Below, in pieces: positions 49,376 to 61,101 of a DNA stretch of 64,000 nt. Each line of letters opens with the position of its first letter. Positions within the stretch are counted from its first letter, which is position 1. A program made the position numbers and the translations under genes. The notes beneath the pieces are model-generated. The model was not told the DNA's origin. It saw only the letters and a list, made by a program, of their open reading frames with translations, and did not search any database. The DNA lies in contig NC_068348.1 in assembly GCF_014633365.1 (NCBI RefSeq), forward strand, positions 310,001 to 374,000. The letters run 5' to 3'. This stretch comes from Diospyros lotus. Lineage: Eukaryota; Streptophyta; Magnoliopsida; Ericales; Ebenaceae.

Positions 49376-50767
49376 TAATTGGTAAGCCAATAATAGGATC
49401 GAAGAAAGATGGGAAATTAGGCGGAAAATCAGTGAGGAAGTGAGAGAAATAGTTCCGGATTCGTCGGAGGAGGAGAGGAGAGCAGTGGGAAGGAAGATGG
49501 AAGAATCATGGAATTATCATAGAAAGGTAGGGCAGCCAAAAGGTTTATAATTGGAAAGAGCCAAGCCCTAGAACCCAATTCCTAGGATACATAATAGAGA
49601 GGGGGGGGGGGGGGGGGGGGGGGGGGGTAAATTTCATTTCTGTTCTTTTCTTTCCTTTCCCATTGGGTTGGGTTGGGTTGGATTGGGTATGGCATGAATC
49701 GTGTATGACGGGGGAAGCAGAGATCAATGGTTGAGGGTTGGGTGATGCAGGGTATTGAGCAGTGGGATGATGACGCGTGTAAGATTGCAGTCCGGGATGC
49801 CCTTGTTTATGTGCTGTCCTTATCATCATCATCGTCTAATAAGACGATAATAAGGGTTGGTGTGTGGGGCTCAGCCATTTAGCTTCTACAGTGTGTCAGA
49901 AAAAGTGTGGGAAAAAAAGTGTTTAACATTTGTGACGAAATGAACGGCTGTGATTGGTAGAGACCACCCGTGCTGGGTGGTCCATGCACTACCCCAGTGT
50001 TACAGTTTGTGAGAGTCGGGTTGGGCTTTCTTGTCCAACACAAGGCCCAAACAAAAATCTTGATGAGCTATGCATTTAAAGCCCGCCATCCCTTCCAATT
50101 ATTAATAACATATAATATAATTTTTCAAGCCAATTAACCAAACGTGTTACTCTTTTGAGTCTCTAATTCTAAAACAAAAGGCTAACTTTAAAGGCATAAC
50201 CAAACATAGGTCCTGTTCTTGATCTCAACCAATATAAGGGTAGACTTGGGTTGGGTGCTTGAGTCTTGAGTAGCACAGAGGAAATCAAATTTCCACTTCA
50301 TAATATTATGGCGGTGGCCACAGGCCACCTTGAGTCTTGAGTAGATGCAGAGGAAAATAAGAACAGATAATATATATAAGTACCAATCTTCTGTGGGACT
50401 TGGATGATGACGACTGAATCAGTTTTGATTAATAATCAGAATGAAATATTCATCCTCAGAAGTAGAAACTAGAAAACATTGAGAATGGTTACAATCTGAC
50501 ATAAATTTAAATCCGATTAGCACAGAGATGGGAGGGATTACATATGACAAAGAAACTGACACTTTCTGCTGGACAAACCATATATATATATATATATATA
50601 TTAGCAATACCTACGCCTACACGCATGGAACAAACACTTTTTATCTTATGGAGGCAATGGTGACTTCTGACTGAGTACCTGATGTGCTGCTCATGGCATA
50701 GGCATAGTCTAAAGAACAGCTGAACCAACTTCTGGAACACCATTCTGTAAATGCATACCCCCCTAAT
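49376..50767. other. Intergenic region, TCP promoter and HMGS 3' flank
   Basis: The first few hundred bases upstream of 49375 are the presumed TCP 5' UTR and promoter (GGAGGAGAGGAGAG-type purine tract at about 49465, poly-G at 49601). An (AT)n run lies at 50580-50600 within the likely HMGS 3' flank. No further gene is seen. Confidence 0.55.
49601..49627 (+). repeat. 27-bp G homopolymer upstream of TCP gene
   Basis: An unbroken run of 27 G residues follows AGAGA. In gene orientation it is poly-C, about 226-252 bp before the ATG, in the probable leader or promoter. The exact length is likely unreliable because such runs are hard to sequence. Confidence 0.95.
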
Positions 50768-53700
50768 CTAGTGCCCATTAGCCACTGATCCATTTTCCTG
50801 GCTACTGCTAGTGTTGGCCCCTGACTTCTTTGCATAGAATCGTCGGTACATGGAGTCAACTTCGGTGAGATAGTAGGTGCCTGGAGATAAAAGGCCACAA
50901 TCTTTGCTGGTCACAAAGTCCTTGGCCCCATACCTGTGCTCCATTAGCTTCATGATTTCGACAAATTTTTCCGGATGGAACTGCCCATACCAAAGCATGC
51001 TTATCAAACGGATACAGCAATACGCAACTAGGGCTTTGTAGATTGACAACATCATATTGTCATGACTGGAACTAGAGAAAGAAAAATACCTCGTGCCTCA
51101 ACTTTAACTTCGTATCCACGTTCATCACGTTTACGATGTTTGACAAGCTGAAAGGATGTTGACCATCACGAATTCGGAAGGAAAACATAGTGGCAGTTAA
51201 ACCACTGCCATATGAGAACATCACAACCCGCTGACCTACCTGAAAGTAACAAAAGTTGATACTTTATTATGATGGAGATATAAAAGTTTTTGCTTCCATG
51301 GCTTGGCCCCTATGTAGAAACAAGTCATAAGGATTTACCAATGAGCTATCCCTATTGTGAATAAGAGATGCGAATGCCGCATACAGAGATGCTGTATACA
51401 TATTACCAACTTGCTTGGGTAACAACGTGCCCGGTTGCACCTTGGCATCATAAAAAGGCTTTGCGACTTGCTGGGTTGCCTGGAGATTCATTGACGATAC
51501 CAAGCCCATTATAAGAGAGGCCAAATAAATAATTACATGGTTATAAGAAAAGCACTCCAAGCAGGATTCTACATCTTTGAGCTTAAAATTTGATTGCTTT
51601 CTTAGCCAATACAATGTCAAAGTCTAGCCAAAGTAAAAGTATGGAAGCAAGCATAAGATCAGAAATGCACATCCTGTATAAAGGAATACCTTCTCAAGAT
51701 CACGGCTTTGGTAGCTTTCATCCCCAGTTAGAGTTGAAAATGGTTCTAGTTTTTCCTTCGCAGCCTCATCAATAGAGCTGTGAGTCAAACCAAATAAGAT
51801 AAATGACTACATATTACGTACACGTGAATCAAGTGAACAAGAAATGGCGAAACTTTATATTCTTCTTTCAGAGGGTTGAAGAAAACCTTGCATTCCTCAA
51901 GAAATCATTGAATAGTAATCGAGCAAAGCTCTTCTGAACAAGCTGCAGTGATTCAAGTGAAAAATTCAAACATGACTTTTTCTAAAAACTGTGAAGCTTC
52001 TAATGGTGAAACAGATAGAGAAATAAATTGTACATTTTTTACACTTCAGATAAAGTACCTTGTTATATGGCGAATGAAACACAAAATAATCAGCATCAAT
52101 GACTGAAAATTGCTTACCTTCCAATTTTTCATACCTGGAGATGAGCAAGGACGGTAAGACATTCACATGGAGCATATAGCACAAACCAAAGAAAAGAAAG
52201 ATGGTAGTGGCAGCTTACTTGTGGCAAAAACGTTTGTAACAAGAATCAAGCGCCATGAGATAGCAAGTTTGTGAGAGCTTTCCATCAACGACCTACAAAA
52301 AGAAGTTCAGGAAGGATGAAAATCATAAAAAAACTACAATGAGACAACAAGATGCCTCCAAAACAGCAAACAGCCAAGAAATTATAATGCACTAGGGCAA
52401 TGATTTTGTAAGATATGCTATACCTTAAAAATATATGCTTCACAAAGTAGAACAAAACTCTTTCTAGAAAAGTTGTCTTAGGACATAACAGAAAAGAAAA
52501 ATATTTAGAACTTCAATGAAGTTGTAATTGCTACTTATGACATATGCCCTGATGGTAGCTTCTACCTTCACATTTTCATTTTGTGGATCAGAAAGTATAA
52601 AATTACGATCACAATGTCTATGTTATTGTGGAAGATAGTATGAAATTATATGAAACGAGATGGAAGTTAAAGGAAGTTCAGGGATAATTACCGGGTATTC
52701 ACTTGCAAGGTTGGGTTTGTAAAAATCATAGGCATGAGACATATGGCTAGCCCTGAGTTTGCTTTCAAATGCTATTGGAGCATCAGGCCCTATAAGCATG
52801 GCAATAGCAGCTGCTCCTCCAGTGGGGCGAGCTGGTCCCTCTGCATATACCTGATTTGAGAAAAGAAAAAAGGAAGGAAATAAAACTTCATTGCCCATGA
52901 GTAAGTTGGTTAAGATCTAACACTACTTAATAATGATAAGAGCACATATTGAAGGACTTTGATGTAACCAAGGAACTAAGAAGAATATATTTCAAAAATA
53001 TTTGGATACAAGATAGTAGAGACAAGTCAATAATAAATTGTACATCTAGCATGTATAGATGGATATAACTCATAAAGGGCATCCCTAGTGCAGGAAGCAC
53101 CCCAATTTGCAAGGTTTAGGGGAGCATCATAGATGTATACCTCATATTATATATAATAAAATTAAGTATATGATCAAGGCTTTATTAATTCTTTAGAACC
53201 CCATTCATAGAACATTTTATGAATTCAAATTATTAAAATGAAAAGTTTGTAGGAGGACTAATAAATATGAAAATATAGGAAGAAGACTAATAGAAGCACG
53301 TGTGAGGCAAATAGATGAAATGGAGGAAATATGTAACAAAGAGGGAAAGCCGGAAAGGAAGAAAAGACTTGGGAAAAATCCTTAAAATATAACATCGGAT
53401 ATAATAACCTTGCAAAAGCCATGGATAGAGATAGATGGGAACCTATTAAGTCCTACAGTCAACCACCTTGGTAGGATTAAGGCTTGTGATTGTTGTCATT
53501 GTTGTTGTAGTCTTTATTCCAAATTTATTTTAAAACCAAAACTTTTGATATGGTATTCGTTTATTAAAGGGCAAGCTTTGGTAGAAAATGTAAAATTACT
53601 CCTACATGACTGGAAGGTCATGGATCAGAATTTTGAGAACAGTTTCTTTGCTATGCAAAAGCGAAGGAAAAGCTCCATACAAAGATGACCCTCTCCCAAC

Positions 53701-56635
53701 TCTCACTAAGTGAGGAGCCTCATGCACTAGGGATGCCCTTAATAGTTGTTTAACACAATGTAACACCTTCACGTAACCAGAAGCGTCTATGCTTCTTAAG
53801 TTAGGACTCTACAATTTCTATTTGAAGCCATACTATAAATGATCTATATCAACATTGGAATATGCAATCAATCAGTAAAGAACACAATATCTTATTAATC
53901 AAATTATTAATATCCACATAGCCCAGTCATCTCACTTCTTTGTGTTTTCCTTTTCCATACTTCTGTAGACTGTAGGAATAACACACTTAAGTTCAAAGGT
54001 CAAGCAAGCATTTCAGCAAAACAAGTTCTAATGCATTAGTGGCATTGACGGGTCACCTAAACCAAAAGAGATGACCATACCGCACTATCTGTGCAGACCA
54101 CAAGCCCATAGCGTCCATCCCACGAACTGCTCTCTATCCAATTGACACAATTGAATAAAGCTGCAGTTCCCCCATAGCAAGCATTGGTTGAGTCAACACC
54201 TTCAATGTCAGTATTTCCACTTTCCTGCTTGTGTCACATGATGACAAAAATAGTAGATTAATTATGACAGAGAAAGAAGGCACGTTGAACAGAAGTACAG
54301 AAATTCCCAAAGGTGAAATCTACAGCAAATTAAAGCAATCCAGAAATGAAGTCACAGAGTCTCAAACTAAAGAACTTTTTCATGATACAGAGCATGCAAG
54401 AGAATAAATCAGGAAACCGAACCCCCTAACTTGTGAAATCAACCAAGTGTCATCAGCTGTCAAAAAATGCCTCATAAATCAGATGTCCTACTTTTATAGG
54501 TAATCTTGGTTGTAAAACCAATTGATTCAATTTATGAAACCATCTTGCACCACAAATTGATTCTCTAAAACTTTTAAAGGGACGAAGTTAATTATTTATA
54601 TTGTCAATACATCTGAGAATACATTATACAGCTACAACTCATTATCCAGTGACACAAGTAACAAAAAGAAGACGGGATAGTTTTGAACGAGAAACACCAC
54701 TCTCATCATGAAAGGATTGATACCTCAAAGATTTGCATCAGGAAAGTCTTAATGGACTTGCTCTTGTCTATGACAGTCTCACTGCCCACTTCAAGCCGAC
54801 CAATTTGCTTTGGATCAATTCCATACTTCCCGAGGAGGGAAGTAACAGCTGTCAAGCTGGACATCACAGAGTAAGAGTAAGACAAGGATAAAATCAAGAA
54901 CATAGTTGTTGTTTTTAACTAAAAAAACAGAGACCTACAGAAATGTATGAGATTTATGTCATTTACCTAATCATAATAGTATTCAAATTATCCAAAATGA
55001 ATGAAAAATATACTCTCTTAAAAATTGAGAATAGCAAGCTGGTGTTGCAAAAACAATAACATTATTCAATTTGCTTTATACAAAGAATGTAGAGAAAGAC
55101 ACAAGATAGAAAATCAACACACAAATAAAATCAATGATACTTTAAAATAATTTGGTGCAAAAGGACTGTTAATAGTTCTTTGGTTAACACTTAATATCAT
55201 CAATCCTAACGCAAGTTATGCAACACAAAGACAAAGTCTTGACAAATTTTCAACCATGATGGTCCCTCATTTTTATCGGTGCAGGTGTACTTTCAATAAC
55301 AGGTTTTCAAGTTGATACCAGGTTGTGAGATCTATTTAAGATAAAGCGGAGAATAATTGCTAAAGACTGTTGGCGTGTGACTAGTTATTTAACTACTAAC
55401 TAGACATTATGAAAGTGCTTCAAAATTAGGTAGCTTCACTCCCAACAGAGATTCCTACAAGGCCGGTAAGATTGCTAAAGAACTTGTAAATTTTTCATAT
55501 CTTATCAGACAAGATTCCTAGAAGGCTGAGTTTATCAAAGATTCCCAGAAGGCCGAGCACATCTCTGGGAAGACATCTTGTAGACGTGTGACAAACTAGT
55601 TCTCCCTCCAGTTTTTATTAGTGCAGCAACTACTCAAGCACTGCTCCACAAAGTAATTATCACTGGCCGATGAGTTGGATAGCAGGTGAAATTAATGTTG
55701 CTCACACAATCATTTATATAGCAACAATGAGAGACAGAGTCCAAACCTCATGGAGATGACATCTTCGACCTCTGTACAAAATGCCATGCAATCTTGTCCG
55801 AGTCCAATAGTGTATTTCCCTTTACTTGCCCCATCGTGGGCCTCCAAGGCTTCCTTCATCACATTAAAAGTTAAAAATTAGCACTTCCGTTTGTTCATGT
55901 GTATGGAACAAGTGCACAAGTATACAACCAGAATAATCAACAGAGAGTAGGAAGGCTAAATTGCGCAACTCCATTAGTTTCACCAATAGAATGTCGATTG
56001 ACAGTTTTATTCACAAACAGAGACGCGTGAGAATAGGCAAGTAGAAACGAACGGGTCTGATGAAACAGACAAATTTTTAACTCTCCCAGTAGTAGTAGGT
56101 TAAATTCGAATCAACATAATCGGTACTACAAACGAACATCGGCAAAGAATAAATCAGTAAGAGCATAAAAACAAAATTGAAAGAGGAAGGAATTGAAGTT
56201 CGGAAATTTGTGCCTGCGGGATCCATGTACTATTATTAACAATAAGATCTGGAAAAGGATTCAGAAGCTAAAAATCCCTCGAAGAGCAAAATCTAAGCGT
56301 CCAAGAATGTTCTATTTAGCTTTTTGTCAAGTTCCAAGAAAATAATTTACAACAGCAAGAGCAACCATCGATTGCATCACTCTGTCCGCGCAATCCACAA
56401 CTATATAATATATGCGCATGCATCATATTCTGTGCAGATACAGATACATATATTTTCTTCAAATTTTCAAAAATCTAATGAATGCGCGGGGTTTAACTTT
56501 TATGTAGAGATCAATTAAAAAAATCTAGAAATGAGAGGCTTAAGTGTGTAGGTAGGTATATACCTGCTGGACACAAGTAGGAGGAAAGTAGATTTCGACT
56601 GCAAGAATCCCGACATTCTTGAGCTGCGAAGCCAT
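50768..56635 (-). CDS. HMGS: 3-hydroxy-3-methylglutaryl-CoA synthase
   Basis: This cytosolic mevalonate-pathway enzyme condenses acetyl-CoA with acetoacetyl-CoA to HMG-CoA. Twelve minus-strand exons: 56635-56564, 55853-55747, 54856-54724, 54224-54081, 52850-52692, 52292-52219, 52134-52059, 51943-51888, 51777-51690, 51479-51339, 51239-51090 and 50980-50768. They give 470 residues, a normal plant length, with GT-AG junctions and an unbroken frame from [19 protein letters not shown] to SVANGH. Catalytic residues are in place: Glu86 in [11 protein letters not shown], Cys120 in [12 protein letters not shown] (acyl-enzyme nucleophile), His191 in ASHMSHAY, His250 in FVFHSPYNK, and Ser362 in [11 protein letters not shown]. 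Offsets of +3 from the numbering I recall for the Brassica enzyme fit throughout. A LINE remnant lies in intron 4, and the leader carries a (GA)n/(TA)n repeat. It appears intact. Confidence 0.96.
53270..53500 (+). mobile_element. LINE 3' fragment in HMGS intron 4
   Basis: The + strand reads [20 protein letters not shown], then [10 protein letters not shown], ending in a TTGTTGTCATTGTTGTTG run. This is the 3' end of plant L1-type elements, where a GRGRPKK region, a LG.RIKA terminus and a short triplet-repeat tail are usual. It is antisense to HMGS and shares its family with the LINE pieces in the PLD introns. Confidence 0.55.
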
Positions 56636-56754
56636 CTCTGTGGTGGTCTTTCTCGGCTCTGCAAATTCAAATTCTCGGGAACCAAACAGATCAAAATGGC
56701 AAGAGGAAGGTGGAGGCTGGCTGCGAAGGATCGCAGGTTTCCGTTAAGACTTAG

Positions 56755-56836
<82 letters not shown>
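56755..56836. repeat. (TA)n(GA)n compound microsatellite in HMGS leader/promoter
   Basis: Ten TA units (56755-56774) are followed by about 31 AG/GA units (56775-56836), 120-200 bp upstream of the HMGS ATG. In gene orientation it is (CT)n then (TA)n, a common configuration in plant 5' leaders. Confidence 0.95.
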
Positions 56837-56837
<1 letters not shown>

Positions 56838-57184
56838 CAGAGTGACAGAGCGAGCGGAGCCCTCTGTCAGACTGGGAGCCCCACTTTGGCCCCCTTTTTT
56901 TTTCCGTGTTTTTACAGTTTCTGCCATTATTGTAAAACTATTTTAAATCTATAATTTTTAAACTAGTTTTACAATTATATTAAATCTCATTTTATTTAAA
57001 GTTTAATTGGAGGGCTTTAATAAAATTTGAATTTTAACTTTGATGCTTTTTTTAAAATAAGAATATCATTAAACAAAAATAACTACAAAAATATTTATAC
57101 TTTTAGGTTAAAACATATCCGTCACAAGACAATAATAAAAAGGAAATAAATTAAATAAATGAACAAAAAAATCTTCCAAACAAA

Positions 57185-57690
57185 TAAACAAAAAAAAAAA
57201 TAAAATTATACAACTATGTCCAAGTGTAAAGGATGTCTTCAAGTCTGCACCAATAAAACTAAATCTCAATTGTTTAGAAAACCACTTCTCTAAGTATTAC
57301 TTTAGTTTTGGACTCTAGTGTTATCAATAATATTGACAATCCCAGGTTACTTAGAGTGTCAAGAGTATACTCAACACAAATCACTATTTGACGAGAGAGT
57401 TAAATACTTGTGATGTTAACTCTCAATTACTAAGGAATTAGAACCACAATAGTAGACGACTGACATATAAAAATACAGTCAATTCATGTGTTTTCTTTAA
57501 GGATTGGTTTTGAAGTTTGATACAGTCAATTCCTCAATCATCTTTATCATCTTCTTTGAAAAATCAAACCACCTTCAATCGAATAAAAGTCTATCACATC
57601 ATTATCGCCAATAATGAAACCTTGTTCAATTACCTCATTTTTTCCCTTTATTTTTGCCCTTGATATCACTAATCAAACTCCCACTTCATT
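57185..57690 (+). repeat. Diverged duplicated block, copy 1
   Basis: About 500 bp is recognisably shared, in order, with 57895-58384 plus 60070-60107. Shared landmarks include GTCTTCAAGTCTRCAC, CACTATTTRACG, TCTCAATCATCTTTAT, ATCATTATC, ATAATGAAACCTT and ATCAAACTCC. It is not recognised as a known element. This copy is uninterrupted and provides the empty site for the Helitron at 57650/57651. Confidence 0.65.
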
Positions 57691-57894
57691 TCTATCAACC
57701 AATTAATTAAGTTGACTTGTTTTATTGTTTTTTTTCTTCTTTCTTTGTCTACTTTTATGAAAAACAAATTTAGGTTGTGAACTCGTATATAGTTTACGTT
57801 ACCCAAATTATGAAAGATACTAATTTATGCGAAGAGTGCATAAAAAAATGCAACATTTAATTCTCCATAGTCAATGCTACTCTAACTAATGAAA

Positions 57895-58384
57895 TAGAAA
57901 AAATAAAAAATAAAAAACCAATAGTCCAATAGCATGTCTTCAAGTCTACACTGAAAAGGCTAACACCCAATCGCCTAGAAGACCGCTTCCTTAAACATTA
58001 TTAAGGCTTTGAACTCCAATGTTACCAATATTGTTGACAACTTTATATTACTTACCAAAATAATAACTTAGAGTATTAAGAACATATTCATAATGTAAGT
58101 CACTATTTAACGTAAAAGTAATTATTTGTAATGTTAACCCTTAATTACTAAGTAGTTGGAATGAGATGAATCGACAACGAACATATCAAAAAATCGTCAA
58201 TTTTTGTGCTTTTTTAAGGATTATGTTAACTTTGAATTTTGATACATTCATTAATTGAATTTCTCAATCATCTTTATTATCGTCTCTTTTGAGAAAACTA
58301 GACCTATCTTCAATCTAAAAAAGTCTTTCGCATCATTATCAACGATAATGAAACCTTATACAATTATCTCATTTTTTTTCTATA
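57895..58384 (+). repeat. Diverged duplicated block, copy 2 (continues at 60070)
   Basis: Same order of landmarks as copy 1, with many substitutions and small indels. It stops at CTATA (58380-58384) where the Helitron begins. It resumes after it with TTTTTACCCTTAATACCACC at 60070, matching the copy 1 stretch after 57650. Confidence 0.65.
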
Positions 58385-60069
58385 CAAGTGGTGAACCCGT
58401 GTGATACATGGAAGAATTTAATTTAAAAATAAAAAATTAAATTTTTTATTTTAAATAATTTTAACAGAATTGATAATTATATATTTTTTAATCTTCAATT
58501 ATTTATCAAAATTTAAGTTTAATTAATTATTTGCTATTCAATATGTTAATAGAAAACATTTTTAATTCAATGTAATGTCATTCAATGTGCTAAAGAATAA
58601 TTAACACATTAAGTAAGTAACTTGACAAAATACTTATAAATTTTTTTATTTATTATATTATATTTATTTATAAATAAATATTATAAAATCTATAATATAT
58701 TCACTCAAAAATGTTTGTTATTTTTTATTTATTATATTATAATTATAAATATAAATTAAAACTCTTAAATATGAGTAAGAATAAGTTTTTTCAATAATAA
58801 CAAAATTTTAAAAATAAGAATTTTAATTTCTTCCATAGTCTTAAAAATGTGATACCTTAAATATTAATTAGTATTGAAAAACCCTAGCATTTAACAACCT
58901 TAAATAATTTTTTATGAATTTGTTAAGATATCACATTTTCAAGACTATAATATAATTATTAAAGTAATTAATAATTAATAAATCACTACCTTTGATTTAA
59001 TGCAAGTTTTTAAGGGAAAAATTCATCATTGATTGACACTTGGCAAAATACTTTGTTTGATTATCATATTTTAATATTATATAAATATATATAGAATAAA
59101 GTTATAAAAATAATATTTTAAATAAATAGACAATTTCCTATGACTTAATTAATAGTTTAAGTTGTCTATTAATATTTCTCATAAAATCCATGCAAATTTA
59201 ATATAAATTTTAAAGGTAAAAAATAACTTGACAAATTTTTGGAGGAAACAAAAATTTGCAAATTATTCTACTTTAATATAATATATTATATATTATTATA
59301 TTATACAAAGATAAAATTTTATTTAATGAATAATTTTCTGTGACTTAGTTAATACTTTAAGTGTCTATTCATATTTCTTATAAATAATATTTATTTTTGA
59401 TTGATTGACGGATTAATTGATGAGAAGATCTAACATAAAATATTTATTTTTGATTAATTAATAGCATTAAAAAATTCATGTAAGTTTAATACAAATTTTA
59501 GATGTAAAAAATAGTTTGGCAGATTTTTAAAGGGAAGAAATATTTGTATACTATTCTACTATAATATATAATATTTATATTATATTATATAAAGATAGAA
59601 TTTTATATAAATAAATAATTTTCTGTGACTTATTTAATAGTTTAAATGTCTATTTATATTCTTCATAAATAGTATTTATTTTTGATTGATTGACGGATTA
59701 ATTAAATATTTAATATTTACATAATAATATATTGGAAAATCCATTATTAGCATTAAAAAACTCGTGTATTTAAAATTTATTATTAATTTTATAATAATTA
59801 GTATATATTATTTCAAAACAATTGAAAAATTTTAATTATTAAAGCAAATTACAAAATATAAATTATTAATGTAATAAGTACTAAATGAAAATTATTAATG
59901 CAAGTTTGGGAGGGAAATTTTATTACTACTTATTATTTCAAAGCAATTGAAAGATTTAAATTATTAATGTAAATTACAAATACAATAAATATTAATTACA
60001 AATTATTAATATAAGTTTTGAGGAGAAATTTCTTTTTTCAAGACTATTCTACTTTTATATATATAAAGA
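58385..60069 (-). mobile_element. Non-autonomous Helitron
   Basis: On the minus strand it begins with TCTTTATATATATAAAAG and ends with a hairpin (CCATGT-ATC-ACACGG, 58398-58412) about 12 bases before a CTTG terminus, close to the CTRR consensus. It sits between A (58384) and T (60070) on the + strand with no target duplication. Alignment to copy 1 of the surrounding duplication shows the unoccupied ...CTTTA|TTTTTGCCC site. Those are standard Helitron traits. The 1685-bp interior is very AT-rich and non-coding. It contains about 286-bp internal repeats (motif at 59341-59424 and again at 59627-59703), each including a copy of the terminal-like TTCTACT...TATA...AAAGAT stretch. Confidence 0.65.
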
Positions 60070-60395
60070 TTTTTACCCTTAATACCACCGATCAAACTCC
60101 AAAATAAGGAGAAAAAAGAAAGAAAAGAAAAAGGGTGAAAATGGTAATTTGATTTTGGTACTAGTGAATAATAAAGGGCAGCCAGGTGAGTAGCTAAAAC
60201 TTTCATTCATCATGAATAGCCGCTTTTGTTGGGCGAAGCCTTTCTAATCAGTATTGGAGTGAGTCCACTAATTATTTTCACCAAGTTAGATTGATAAATA
60301 CTAGTTAGAAAAGAGTGGAGAAGAGTGGAAGTAGCCAAATGTGGAATTAGCCATGCAAATAAACAAGAGAGCATAGCTAGACATGGCCAAAATTG

Positions 60396-60620
60396 AACCG
60401 GACCGGCGGTTCGAACCGGAACCGGACCGGCCGGAACCGGACCCGGAACCGGCCGAACCGGAACCGGAACCGGAACCGGACCGAACCGGCGAAATTCGGT
60501 CCGGTTCCGGTTCAAGGTTCCGGAGAACCGGAACCGCCGGTTCCGCGGAACCGGAACCGCCGGTTCCGCGGAACCGGAACCGGAACCGCCGGTTCCGGTC
60601 CGCGGAACCGGCCCCCCTCC
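60396..60620. repeat. Left subterminal GAACCGG repeat array of the hAT
   Basis: About 25 overlapping GAACCGG/ACCGGAACCG words in both orientations, including CCGCCGGTTCCGCGGAACC palindromes. Subterminal repeats in hAT elements are transposase-binding sites in characterised cases such as Ac; that role here is inferred. Confidence 0.85.
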
Positions 60621-60850
60621 CCCCCCCGTGCGCGTGCGGCCGCGCACGGTGCACCCCCCCTCCCCCCGTGCGCGGCCCCCCCCCCTCCCCCCCGTGCGCG
60701 GCGCACCCCCCCCCCCAACGGTCCAAATTGGACCGTTGGACAGCCCCCCCCCCCCCGGGCCCCCCCCCCCCAACGGTCCAAATTGGATTGGACCGTTGGA
60801 ACCCCCCCCCCCTCAAACTTTTTTTTTTTTTTTAAATTTTATAATTCCTA

Positions 60851-60860
60851 TCTATATATA
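60851..60860 (+). promoter_or_regulatory. Candidate TATA box of the hAT transposase gene
   Basis: TCTATATATA followed by CCCC lies 242 bp before the ATG, just upstream of a pyrimidine-rich (CT)n leader (60893-60916). Position and composition fit a plant core promoter. Confidence 0.5.
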
Positions 60861-61101
60861 CCCCTCCCTCCCCCACTCATTTTTCACACTTTCTCTCTAT
60901 CTCTCTCTCTCTCTCTCAAGTCTCAAGCTATTATTATTCTCTCAATTTTGTCTCTCATTTAATATTTTAATTTCAATTTCTTCAATCTTCTCATTTTGTT
61001 ATTTATCAATTTATTCAATTATATTATTAATTATTTATTACTTGTTACTATATTATTTTATCATTATTATATTTTTTTATTATCATACTTTTTTCAAAAA
61101 A

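Noticed and set aside
48284..49378. Several long ORFs antisense to or out of frame with the TCP gene
   Set aside because: They are shadows of a GC-rich single-exon gene; the TCP domain fixes the true frame.
60210..60835. ORFs up to 189 codons on both strands rich in Pro, Gly, Arg and repeated Glu-Pro-Glu-Pro
   Set aside because: They are translations of the GAACCGG array and C-runs of the hAT element, compositional only.
60628..61101. Upstream 158-codon extension of the transposase frame
   Set aside because: It crosses C-homopolymers, the TATA box and the CT-rich leader. MASEGRNVEN at 61102 is the first start followed by family-like sequence.
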